Of a stretch of 64,000 nt of DNA, positions 1-12,300 are shown piece by piece (positions within the stretch are counted from its first letter, which is position 1; each line of letters begins with the position of its first letter). The DNA comes from Harmothoe impar (taxonomy: Eukaryota; Annelida; Polychaeta; Phyllodocida; Polynoidae): positions 15,910,784 through 15,974,783 of the forward strand of contig OX381706.1 in assembly GCA_947462335.1 (NCBI GenBank). The letters run 5' to 3'. A model generated the notes under the pieces. That model worked only from the letters and a program-made list of their open reading frames with translations. It made no database searches and was not told the DNA's origin. A program made the position numbers and the translations under genes.

Positions 1-949
1 AATAATGGCTAGTTACACTCCGTTTCTTATTTTGTCTCGAAGGGGCCTGGCTCCATGCTCAGCGCCATGTTGGATTGTATATCTATACCTCACTCTTGCG
101 CAGGTGGCTGTATGGTGAACGACCCAGTCTGCTGCCTCATAGGGCCCACTGCCCATAGCTGCTCCAGGGTGAGGGTGAGGGGACTGAGATGGGTCATGTG
201 AAGCAGGTCTCCAGTGGGTCCTACAGTGTAGTCTGTAAGGGGCAGATGGGAGGTATGCTGACCACTCAGCTGGGATTAGCTACACTGGGCCCTGCCAGTT
301 ACTCCACACAGTGTTAAGCTACATCAGGGCAGAGCAGGGTGACCATAGACTCGAGAGAGAGCCTATTTAGGTCAAGCAGGTCAGTGGCTGGGAGGGAGAG
401 GGGGAGGGGCTCAGTGACGAGCAGGACAGGGCCATGCACTCCGGTCAGGTGCGGTGTGTGTGGGGGGGGGGGGGGGGCTGGCCCCATCATAAGTTCTACC
501 TTGGACTCAGAGTTGGAGATTGAAAATATTAAACTAACAATGATAGGATGCAATCATTTCCGTAGGGAATCTTCAACAAAATGTTCACGTTGCAGTACAG
601 ACTTATACCATCAGGAACAGGGCGGGGGGGACTATAATTGATGTTGATGAATACATGCTTTGCTTTGCCAAGACATTTACTACCGATTTGCTTCTATCTC
701 AGAGCTTTAGATAAGAATCAGAGATCCCCGTTTGGTGGAGAGACCAACGACAGTAAGGGATATGTCCCCCTCGGGGTGATGCTGTAAAATATTCAGTTTG
801 TGGCCAGGTCATGGCCAACGTCCGGCTGTGTTAGATCACTATGGATGACTGGGAGGCAATATACATGTACCACCTTATTCCCCTTATATAAGTTTGTAGT
901 TTAATATCTTTATTTGACCGTAACATCACATAGTGAGGGGCGTTTTACA

Positions 950-1188
950 TTATAAGGGCAGCATGTCGCTAAAAGATGACAATTGTCGTCTGATGCACCA
1001 ATGCAGCCCCGGCGAGTAACTCGCACTGGTGTATCGTGCCGACCCTTCCGAGTGTCTTAACCCTGTAGGTTTAGCATGATGCTTGAATTCAGCCCTGGCC
1101 AGCCAGTCGCTTGCCAGGGCTGCATTCATGTATCATGACGACCTAGGGAATGATGTAATAATGCACTATGCTGTCGTGACAGGGTTAA
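950..1188. repeat. TTAACCC-type palindromic MITE, copy 1
   Basis: It starts TTATAAGGGCAGCATGTCGC and ends near TCGTGACAGGGTTAA. Inside are the family blocks GATGCACCAATGCAGC, GAGTAACTCG and GGGCTGCATTCATG. No coding capacity. Confidence 0.7.
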
Positions 1189-1621
1189 TCAATAGATTAT
1201 AGTGTACACATTATGGAAAATTGAATCGATCCATGTTGGCTTCAAATACATCTCAGAAAGTGAACTAGCCAGATTCACAGGGATGGACTTTTTGAGTCTC
1301 TATGCAATAGATCTACCTATAAAATTGAGCCCTTAAACCCGCAGGTCTCGGTACCCCTCCACCGACAGGTAGGGCGCAGTCGGGACAGTTACTCAGCCCT
1401 ATTTATAGGAGAGCTGGGGATTTAACGCATGGTGCTGTAATGTGCCCTTTGTCGTCATGATGCATTTATGCAGCCATTCCGAGTCTACTCGTATGAAAAA
1501 AAAACATTGACTACTTTATTTAATAGGTAATTTACTCACACCTCAAGCTTGAATGGGAGTTTTATTAGCCGGAAAATTTGCATGTACTTGACAACTGGGG
1601 AGCGGATGTGCCTGGGTCTTA

Positions 1622-1777
1622 TTAACCCTTTAAGGACGGCATGTCACCAAAAGATGACATTTGTCGTCATGATGCACTAATGCAGCTGTGGTGAGTAACT
1701 CGCCAGGGCTGCATTCATGCAACATGACGACCGAAGGCATGATGCATTAAGGCATTATGCAACCCTTAAAGGATTAA
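1622..1777. repeat. TTAACCC-type palindromic MITE, copy 2 (short)
   Basis: The ends TTAACCCTTTAAGGACGGCA and CAACCCTTAAAGGATTAA are inverted. The centre carries GAGTAACTCGCCAGGGCTGC. Confidence 0.8.
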
Positions 1778-2323
1778 TATGTGGCCGTAGTTTGGTTTTC
1801 AGCTGTATACTCTTAAGTATACTCTGCTAAATTATCCTTAATAAAATCTCTGACTCATGTGAAGGAGAGGCAGACAACCAGAGATGTGGCTTCTGGGCCA
1901 GTTTTACCGCTGGTTTTCAGCACTTTGCCTCCCTAGACCCATTACTCAGTAAACTGAGAACCAGCGGAAGTAGTGCACGGTGGGCACCAGCTGCAGACTG
2001 CGGGAACAAGCTCCAGACTGGAGTTATATAGACGGAGCTTCTTCTAGGGCCGTGTCTCACCAGATCAATACAAGTTGACAGTCTACTGTTGATAGTCTTT
2101 GAGTGGGTGACGTCCTTGACCGGCAAGCTTCAAGACGGCTGAAATGAGGGTTACGTTTAAAGAAATGCAGGGAAATTTGTAATATATAGTGTTAAAATAT
2201 CCATTAACCTTTCCCCGGCATTTCTGTGTACACATCCCCCATTTCAACTGTTTTGAAGCTTGCTGGTCAAAGACGTCAATCGATCAAAGACGTCACCCGG
2301 TGCTGCATGGTACATCATACTGG

Positions 2324-2553
2324 GCCTTAAAAGATTGATGGCATTATGCACTAATGCATCATGCCCTTGGTCGTAATGATGCATGAATGCAGCCCTGATG
2401 AGCAAATTTCCAGGGCTGCATTCAAGCATCATGCCGACCCCACGGCTTAGTATACTCCTGAGAGATCGGCATGATGCAACAATGCAGCACCTGCATTGGT
2501 GCATCATTACGACAAATGTAATATTTTAGCGACATGCCATCCTTAAGGGGTCA
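2324..2553. repeat. TTAACCC-type palindromic MITE, copy 3
   Basis: Internal blocks AATGCATCATGCCC, GGGCTGCATTCAAGCATCAT and GACATGCCATCCTTAAGGGG match other copies; the left end is degraded. Confidence 0.7.
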
Positions 2554-3254
2554 AATGGTTGTATAAAATGGACATTTTGGATTTCGAGTTACTTTCATCT
2601 CTGCTGCAGTGTCCTACCCCCTATTGTTATAGATTCCCGATAGCCCCACGTGTCCACCTGTCTCCAGTCCTGCTAATGCCTCACACAGTCAGTGATGTAC
2701 ATACATAGCTGCTGTGTGGTGTTGTTGGGTTAGTTGGGGTTTTAACCCTTTAAGGTTGCTAAAATATGAATTTTTTTGTCATCATTATGCATTATGCATG
2801 CAAGAAGGGTTGACATTTTTTACCCCACCCCCAAAATCCAACCCCCTCCCCTGTTGTCTAAAAAATGAGCACTCCTTAAGTGATATAAACTCAATTTTTC
2901 TTTTTGATATAAACTCAACTCATGGGGAAAACACTTTGTAGGCTACTCTCACAGTCATACTGTAGGGGATATTTACTTAACTCATAGAGAAAAAACACTC
3001 TCCATGGTAGCCATATTGGAGTCCCCAGAAATGTGTGTCCACCTGTTGTATAGTGTTTGTGTGACCAATAAGGGGTAGTTAGTTGTATCGACGTGTTTAA
3101 CCAGCCAATGGGGGTAGCAGGTGTGGCAGTAATGCAGGAGGGCTGTCTGCTTTTACACCAACATAATGACAATTAATACCACGGAGGCCTATAAGGTGGC
3201 TAATAGAATGCTTTATAGACCATGCAATGAAATAATTACCATTGTGATGGCTGT

Positions 3255-3482
3255 TACTGTAAAACCTCGCGTATAAGCCTAACTCGCGTATAAGCCACTC
3301 CTCGACTTTGGGCCGATCCTATAAGCTGCGCCAGAGATCTGATTATGGTTACTTTTAGTACTGTACTATAGTAGCAAAAACTCGCGTATAAGCCGCACCC
3401 TGACCCTGGGCCGATGCTATAAGCCGCACCGCCGATCTCACTCGCCTACTAGCCGCGGCATATACGCAAGGTTTTACGGTAT
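3255..3482. repeat. ACCGTAAAACC-type palindromic MITE (TATAAGCC subfamily)
   Basis: It opens TACTGTAAAACCTCGCGTAT and closes TATACGCAAGGTTTTACGGT, an inverted pair. The interior repeats CTCGCGTATAAGCC several times. Confidence 0.8.
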
Positions 3483-4539
3483 CAGTACTTATCTCGCCAG
3501 TACCAGCTTTAAGTAATGGCCACGCCCACAGAGCAATCAGCTTGAGCACTATAAGCAGTTTGGTGGACCCCCAAATGGGTTTATATTACTACTTAGTATT
3601 GACACAATACGACCTAATAGTAATGGAATATATGGTGGTTGAGTGAGCGATATGTCAAATATATATGACTTGTACAGGGTTCCAAAGTGTCATGACATGA
3701 AAATGCAGGAAATGACATGGGCTAAAAAGTCATGGAAAGTCAGGGAAAGTGATCGAAACTTTGCCGTTAGTCGAGGAAAGTCATGGAAAATAGGGGGAAA
3801 ATTAAATCATTTTTTTTGCTTTTGAGATGTTTTATTGAAATACTATGTGTCATTGGTTTGACATGTATTCTTCATGTGAATATCATTTGTAAAGCCTTAA
3901 ATTTAGTCAAATTACTGACTAGATTTTCTTACTTTTCTGCACTATTATTACTGGACATCGATTCTCTGTCTCTTTGTAGCTCTATAGTGATCGATGCCCA
4001 GTTTTATACTTCAGACCAGTGGCTCATTTTGGCTGTTTTTCGCCTCACAGATTGCTCCTAGCGCAAAATCCTGACTAGGTGTCAATATATTCTCTATGCC
4101 AATGTGTAATATGAGGGTAGAAAACAGTGGAACCTCAGTTAGAAAAAATCCTACTGAACAGTTTTTGAGAAAATTAGAGTTTTGTTGCCCTTTTTTGCTG
4201 TTTTTAGTACATTTCCTACATAACCCGTGAACGCCAGCATTTCTCAATTTTCAGGTATTTAGAATTAGAATTTGACATTTTTTTATTCGCAGTAGGATTC
4301 CTGAATACCGAGCCATTCTAGAAAAGCTATTCTTTGGAAAAAATACTTAGTATTTCTTGATGATTTTCGTTGCACAAATTTAGGTTGTAATATAAAAACT
4401 GCATTGTCATCCAATCAAAGTGTTTATGCACTGTTGAGGGTCACCCCCTCCCACCCTCTTCACTGTGCATTGAAGGAGAACAGGCAGGGGAGGTACACGT
4501 GTCTGTATATAGCTGTTGACCTGGGTGCTGGGTGCATTT

Positions 4540-5600
4540 TTAATTTATGGGGTGCCAACTGTTCATGAAAGAAAATTCAAATAGATTTTTTATTTTTAGT
4601 ATCAGATTAATGCAACTACAAGTCGTGACAGCACTTAAAGCATTCTATTTGCATTAATATGAATGGTGGCCACCTTATGGGGTGCCAAATATTCATGAAA
4701 GAAAAATTGATAAGAATTTGTTTTTTATTAGCATTAAATTGATGCAACTACAATTCGAGATTGCATTTCAAGCATCGGGGCATTCAATGAATGGTAGTCA
4801 TCTTAAATATATGGGGTGCCAACTGTTCATAAATAAAAAAAAGAATAGAATTAGTTTTTTTTATTAGTATCAGATTAATGCAACTACAATTTGTGATTGC
4901 ACTTAAAGCATTGTGGCATGCAATGACTGGTAGTCACCCTGAATGTATGGGGTGCCAACTGTTCATGAAAGAAAAAAAAGAAAGTTTTTTTTTTAAGAAT
5001 CAAATTAATGCAACAGCAACTCAAGATTGCATTTAAGCATTATGGCATTCAATGATTGGTGGCCATCTTGAACCTATGGGGTGCCAACTCTTCATGACAA
5101 AAACAACTAAATTGGATGTTTTTAACAGTTTAAAATTAATGCAACTACATTTCAAGATTGCATTTAAAGCATTGTGGCATTCAATGAATGGTGGCCATCC
5201 TAAACCTATGGGGTGCCAACTGTGTTTGAAAAAGGTATCAAATAGAAATGTTCTTATATAGATATCAAATTAATGCAACTACAATTCTTCATTGCACTGA
5301 AAGCATTGTGGCATTTAGTAAATGGTAGCCATCTTGAATGGGTTGAATGAAGGAAAAATCAAATAGGATTTGTTTTTTTGATAGTATCAAATTAATGCAA
5401 CTACAAGTCAAGATTGCATTTCAAGCATTGGGACATTCAATAAGTGATAGCCATCTTGAATCTATGGGATGCCAACTGTTCATGAAAGAAAAATAGAATA
5501 GATTTTTTTTTATTAGTATCAAACTACTGCAACTGCAATTCGAGATTACATTGAAAGCATGGTGGCATTCAATCAATGGTTGCAATCTTGAATTTCGAAA
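4540..5600. repeat. Degenerate tandem repeat, about 130-bp unit, about 8 copies
   Basis: Units share ATGGGGTGCCAACTGTTCAT, then an A/T-rich stretch, AATTAATGCAACTACAA, AAGCATTGTGGCATTCAATG and GGTGGCCATCTTGAA. Unit starts fall near 4549, 4678, 4812, 4948, 5077, 5208 and 5466. The copies have diverged, so the array is old. Confidence 0.85.
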
Positions 5601-5951
5601 TGAACATACACACAGACATATAGGCATGAACATGGTGTTCTCCTTCATATAGATATTCATGGATTTCTACTTCTAATAAATATAGCTTTCTGTTACATGG
5701 ATGTCGATGTCCAGTTTTAGATATATATCCCTATAGTGCATTGGAGTGCTATAATGTTGGACTGCTGTATATTTTTTTAAAAATCTTTTGACAAAACCCC
5801 GTCTATAAGCCGAATTTGAGTTTGAAGGAAAGAATTCGGCTAATAGAAAACAAAAACGCCAAATAAATCGGGTAACAAATTGGCTTTCTCGCACTGATTA
5901 AACCTTTCTCTTAAGCAACATCTACATAAATATTATTTCTGTACTTTGCAG

Positions 5952-6360
5952 AGTGATGAGACCGATTCCGACATCAATAAAAAGGTGAAGGACGCTCAGA
6001 AACAGAACGGCCAGGGAGCGGCGGAGGGCCCCAACAATGTCAAACGCCTTCCTGAGATCGACAAACAAGGTCTGCAGGCGGTCCCCCACCAACCCCCTGT
6101 AGGTCCCGGCAGTAAACGCGGGCCTCGCAAACCCAGTCGCGACAGGGACAGTCTCGCTGCCCTGCGGCCCTCCGCTAGCAATGCTTCCAGTGAACAAATA
6201 CAGTTTAAGGCAAGTTGTGATATCTTGTCGAAAGACGCGTTATCGGCCATCTTGCGGGCGCGCACACCGCAGTGCAAACAGGAGTTGGCGGATGTGGCGT
6301 GTCAGGACCAAAGAGGTACGCTCTACAAGACAAAGCTGCCACGCTACTGTCCTCTCAAAG
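5952..6360 (+). CDS. XYLT: XYLT exon A: stem region and first cysteine segment
   Basis: The acceptor ends in TTTGCAG just before 5952 and the donor is AAG|GTATGT after 6360. The exon is open in the frame starting AGT and ends in phase 1. Residues 1-100 are polar, charged and proline-rich, as expected of the luminal stem. The segment [16 protein letters not shown], followed by spaced cysteines and RYCPLKG, matches the region just before the catalytic domain in known xylosyltransferases. The preceding intron supplies no start codon in frame, so this is an internal exon. Confidence 0.9.
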
Positions 6361-9300
6361 GTATGTACAGCAGACAGACAACTGCTGAGGTATTTTTCTA
6401 AATTTACATTAGAATCTCAATATAAGGAGGACTTATACAATGTATAATGAAATTTCTGTTATAAGGAAATATTTCCATTGCCAAAATTGCCCATTCTCTA
6501 TATCTACTGGGTAGTATTGGTTATCAGGAGCATTGCTTATAAGGAGCAAATTTACTTTGCTAAAGGCTCTTGATATTTGTAACGAGATTTCACTGTATTA
6601 GTATGACATTCTTGGGATTTCACTGCCATAATTATATAGATAAGATTTATTTACTGAAACGATGAGAAAAATAAACTACTCATATCCCTTAAAAGCATTT
6701 GGTAAATGTTACCGTAACATAACTTTTTTTATGCCTGAGGAACTTTTCCCTACCGACTTAAACCGTACACTTGAAATTTAAACCTTTAGGCCACACCAAA
6801 AAAAAAAGTTGGTCAATGGATTTCGCGCACCTTATTTTCGGAAATGGAAATTTTTTTTTTTTTTGAAAAAAAAATTGTCAATGGATTTCGCTCGCCTCAT
6901 TTTTTTCAAAATTGAGAATTTTTTTTTTTTTTTAAATTTTCTTCCAGTAATTCCCCCAGATCAACCAATAACATTTTATGTTAGGGGTCCACAAAGAACT
7001 TTTGTCGGAGGCTGGTTAAAAAAAAAAAAAAATTGTCGCAGTTTTCCACCAACAAAATCCATTGACAAAAAAAAATTCTTAAAAAAAAAAAATAATAATT
7101 CGCTCGCTCGCACCATTTTTTGAAAAGTGAAATCCATTGACCAACTTTTTTTTTTGGTGTGGCCTAATAAGGGCCACATAGTGCATTAATGCATAAGCCT
7201 TCTATGGTCATGATGCATAAATGCAGCCCTGTATAGCTCTATATGTGTACTCAGTATATATATATATATAGTGTACATGTTGACATTCATCTAGATATAG
7301 CTATGGTCATTTGCTAGCCATACATCCCATCACGATAGAAATAACGTAAAACTTCGCCTGTAAGTCGACCTCAGCTATAGGTTGAATTGGACTTCTGAGG
7401 GAAAAATTGACTTAAAGCAAAATGCTTTGAACTTTTGGAAAACCTCACCTAGAAGTCGAATTGGAGTTTGAGATTTTTTGGGGGGCAATCTCCGCCATAA
7501 ACCCCCCATGAGCAGAAAAATCCCAGAAAAAAAAGGGTGTGTCTTCCATAATTAAGAAAGACATTTTTTAGCTCCTTAAATGGTTTCCCGATTTTCACAA
7601 AACAAGGGGGGTGATGGATTTGGGGGGAACCAAAAAAATTTAGACCCCTTGAGGGGGGGGGGCAAACAAATTCAGTCCCCTCTTGAGGGGGGACCCCTTT
7701 TTAGCAAAAAAGCCTGCGTGTTACTATAGATCCAAGGGGTCGGCCGTGCTCAATTTCAACCTGCCTAAGGGGGGGGGGACTGAAAAATGTTGACCCTTTC
7801 CATAGGGGGGACCAACAATTTTTCGACCTGGTCGTGCAAAAATCCACCAACCCCCCCCCCCCCCCCCCTCTGTTGTTAAAAAATGACCACTGCCTTACGT
7901 CTCGTCTCGTGTTGTTGATTGTAGAGGACACGGAGGGGGAGTACATGGGGTGTTTCCGCGACTCGTCCCGGGACCGGATCCTGAACGGGTACCACCAGGA
8001 GTTTAAGGAGGAGAACACGCCCCGACACTGCCTCCACTTCTGTCTGCGCGCAGGTCAGTCAATGTCATGCATTGTATTTCATTTAAATCTTATCTTTTAA
8101 ATACAATATTCATTATGCATCGACGTAATAAGCGCCCTGGGCGCTTATAAAACTATTTTTATAATTTTTATAGTTTAATTGTCTCCAAAATTGTGAATAA
8201 TTGACCCTTTATTCTAGTCTAAAAATGCCCCCAAAGAGGGGGGGGGTGCTTAGTAGGGGGAGGGCGGTTATTACGTCGAATACGGTAGGTATAGGATGTA
8301 CCGTATTCAATCCCCCCTCCCCCGATTGAATACAATGTGGCCATATTCAATGGCCTAAGAAGAAGTTTTCTTTCCTTCATTTGATGGCTTCAAATTTTTT
8401 TAAATTAACACAAATGCAAACTACATTGATACCGCTCTGATGTATTTCACTCGTGTGGGCTGGGGCGCATGCGGCTTCATGGGATACTGCCCTAGCCCCC
8501 ACTCGTGAAATACATCAGACAGTATCAATGTAGTTTGCATTTGTCTATTTCGTGGTCATAATGCACCAATGCAGCCCCAGCGAGTAACGCATCATGTCAT
8601 GCTTTGGGAGTGTGCCAACCCGTAGGGTCAGCACGATGCTTAAATGGAGAACTGGCAAGTTTGATACTCCCCAGGGCTGCATTCATGCATAATGACGAAC
8701 ATGGCATGATGCACTAATGCATTATGCCGCCTTTGAAGGGTTAAAAGCTTAATAATAATCGTGTCCCAGAATTGGGTAAAACCCCTACCAATTTTAACCA
8801 TATATTTTTATGCATGATGTATCATATACACACTTATATTAAATTGTATAGAAAAGAAGTACTTGAGCCCCCTCTAGTTCTGGTTTGGGGTCCCAGTCCC
8901 CTCTGTCCACACGTTTTCCTATGTGGGAGATGTACGGTTTGAAAATTGTGTGTATTATGTTACAGGTCTTGACAAATATTGGGGGGGGGGGGGCCCAAAC
9001 ATATTCAGGCCCCCCCTCCTCAGTGATTGGGGGGGCCCGGGCCCCCCCGCCCCCCCCTTTTTCCTACGCCACTGGTGCTAGCTCTCTTAATGTGTGGAGC
9101 ACAGTATACCAGCAAGTATTACATCTTAAAATGTCTTAATCTACCCAGAAAGAATAAAAAAAAGAAAAAAAGAGGGTTGGGGGCAGAGCCCCCCCTTTAC
9201 ATACTAGTCGACTAGCCTATCCTATAATGGACTGTGTAGTTTAAGATAGAATTAAGATAGGTTAACATAAGATTAAGACTAATTTGAAGATGGGTGGTGC

Positions 9301-12300
9301 ACTCTATGGAGGAGTGACAGTATCGATTTTAAGACATCTTAATTCTTAGGTTAAGATTGCGCTCTTAACGTTTGTCCTCGCACCTAGGAGGTTACTCGGG
9401 GAATATGGGTTAGGGTGAATGGCAGAGCTAGCCCAAGTGCCACCACCCCTTCCACTCTCAATCTCCCACAAAAATAAAGGCGCAGATTTAGGGAGGTAGA
9501 CCTAGCGTATGCCCCCCCTTTTCTTTTGGCCCAATATTTGAGTTTTTTTTAAATATTATTTTTTGATTTTTTAACAATAGCTAGGCCAAGGCACCCCTTT
9601 TTCAATATCTTGTAATCGCCCCTGAAATAGAAAGGAAAAAAGCAGTGAAGTAGAGTCTAGCCCCACTGGCTGTAGGTGTGTGTCTGGTTTGGCGCCGTCC
9701 CAGGTGGAGGAGAGCGTTAGGGGTCAGGCAGCGTCATCGTGTCGCGGTGAGATTGATCCTGAAACTGACAGACCCCGACACACACCCAACCCTCCTCTCT
9801 ACACTGCCTCACCCCCTCAACACATGGGGTACCTTGTAACCTTGTAACCACCCTTCTACCTATTTGCCATCAGGACCCTCAGTTACCTAGTCACCAACCT
9901 TAGTTATCATGTTCGTATGTTACCATCAGGGGCCTTAGGCCTAAAAAAAAATTGTGTTCAGGTAACATGGCTTAAAAAAAATAGGGTAGGTCGATTTTTT
10001 GATTTTTTTTTTTACCAATTTAACACAAAAATGCCCTCCTAAAAAAAATTAATAAAAACTTTTTTTATGGCCTTTAATACCTTATTGCCATCAGGACCCT
10101 AGATTACCATCAATAGTTACAACGTTACCACTATCAGTTACCTAGGGGTATTGGTCAGAGTTTGACAAACATGGATGAAGGTATGGGTGTTGAAAATCGT
10201 CCATATTTATGAGACATACTTTATGGACGGCCCCTTAGTTACCACCCATAGTTACCAAGTTACCACTAATAGTTACCATGTATTGTTTCTTGTATTGATA
10301 CTTACCGGTAGTTATCACCAATATCCTTAGTTATCCAGTTACCGCCAGTTCCTTTAGTTACTTAATTACCACCCATAGTTACCACCTTTAAGGTTTTGGG
10401 CATCTAATCACCAATATCACAGTGGGGTGCCTATCTGAATCATAAAAGTACTACTCAGTCCACTGAAGCTTGTAACAGTTATGGTTAAAGTATGTTGTAA
10501 TTATAAGAAGATAAGTTTATTGGAGCTGGTGGGGATAGGGAATTCAGTAGATTCAATTGTAGGGACTGATATTTTAGTTTTGATTGATACCAGAAATAAG
10601 GGCTATAGTCGTCCAGTGAGATGACAAATAGCACTCAGGTATTCATTTTAACAGTGGCTACCATGTGCATGCAGAATGTTCCCTGGTGATATACTGAGTT
10701 AGGCTTGGCGGCCCATGATATAGACCAGTACTAGCCGACGAGTCAGGGAGGCTCTAGGCCAATTTAAAAAGGTACCCATCGTGACAGCTGTTAGGCCAAA
10801 AAAAAAGAAGGTTTGTTTCAGGTCGCCAGACCGACCCTATCAAAACAGGGCCGACCCTACAATTTTTTTATGCAATTTTGAAGAAAATTTTGAATTTATA
10901 CCCCTTTTTGGTCAATTGTAGGGTTTTTAAAAATGTTGGCCAGTATATTCATGTTAAAAAGAAAATTAAAAAGAAAAAAATCCCCGACCTACCGACCCTA
11001 CATTTTTCTCCCATGTTACCTGAAACAAACCTTTTTTTTGGCCTTATCACTGTGGTTCTCCATACACCAAATGAAATGCAATGACTGCGTATAATAGAGC
11101 CGCATGATAGAACCGTGGAATATCCTGGTCCCCCAAAATGTGTTTGGAAGTAAATTCCTGCATATAACCTGTGGTTATATCACACTTAATTTGATGAATT
11201 CAATTTGATACAGAACATGCCTATAGGATGCGGGTTTGATATACAGGGTATTGATTACTGATATTGTAGCACGGTGCACGCTAATAATCAACCAATGAAT
11301 AGAGAGCGATATTTCATTTGTTTAATTAAAATGAACTCATGACGTGAAAGTAATGTGCCCATTTTGCCTGTTGTGGTTGTCCCTGTGTTGAATTGCAGTA
11401 GACTGTCGTAAAGCCCTAAGGGAGTGGTCATCTTTTAACAACGGGGGGTTGGGGGGGGGGGGGGGGTTGGTGGATTGGGGGGGGGGGGGAACCAAAAAAA
11501 TTTGGAACCCTCTTGAGGGGGGGAGGGAAACCAAAAAATGTCATCCCTTTTTAGCGAAAAAGCCTGGGCGTTACTATGGCTCAAAGGGGTCGGCCGCGCT
11601 CAAATTCAAATCGCCTGAGGGGGGGAACCAAAAAAGTTTCGACCCGCTTACGCGAAAATCCACCGACCCCCCCCCCCCCCCCCATCCCTGTTGTTAAAAA
11701 ATGACCACTCCCTAAAGTACTGTTTGTATATACCGTATCTGAAATCAGACCCACCACTTCTAACACACAGCTGAGATAGGTGCCACTGAAAAAAGACAAA
11801 TGCAGTAAATGCAGGGTTTCTGTTACTCGGGGTATCACACAGACATAAACACACCCTAAAGTTAGTTAACCACAAGGACACATCAGCACCACAATCTCAC
11901 AACTCCTCAGCCCCCTCTCCTATCTAAAGCAGCATTTCCTTTTTGGCTCTCCCTCCCCCATCCCTGTAATCAATGTGGTCTCTCTGCCCTTCCCACTTTT
12001 GCTAGCTCTTGCCCCTTCCCGCTCCTCCCCAGTCCCAGCCCCCCCCCTCTTTTCTGTATCTAATAATCCTTTCCTCTGCACCCTATCCTCGCACGTCACT
12101 TCCATCCCGCTTTCCTTTCCTCTCCTGCCCTGCTCCCCCCCCCCCCCCCCCCGCGCCCCCATCTCTCTCCCCTCTCCTACTTGTACCTGTTGATACTTGA
12201 GGGACCTTTCCGTACTGGTGTAGCGTGTTGTCGGCTGCCGGGTGTTTCTAGTTACGTACACGAGTCTGTCTTCTTATAGGGTTACAAAAAGGGGTACCAA

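Larger units (their letters stand above)
1..5951. other. Upstream region/intron, no gene recognised
   Basis: It holds palindromic repeats (about 950-1188, 1622-1777, 2324-2553, 3255-3482), a half repeat at 2808-2882, a poly-G tract near 462-477, the degenerate tandem repeat at 4540-5600 and a partial GTAAAACC-type repeat near 5785-5880. No exon encoding a start codon and membrane anchor for XYLT could be identified. Confidence 0.6.

Noticed and set aside
3783..4061. 92-codon frame with a hydrophobic stretch, considered as the missing XYLT membrane-anchor exon
   Set aside because: No basic N-terminal tail typical of the family, no convincing donor in phase 0, and AT-rich intron-like composition.
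11337..12261. Overlapping proline- and glycine-rich open frames
   Set aside because: They arise from poly-G/poly-C tracts of a MITE and a pyrimidine-rich stretch, with no recognisable domain.
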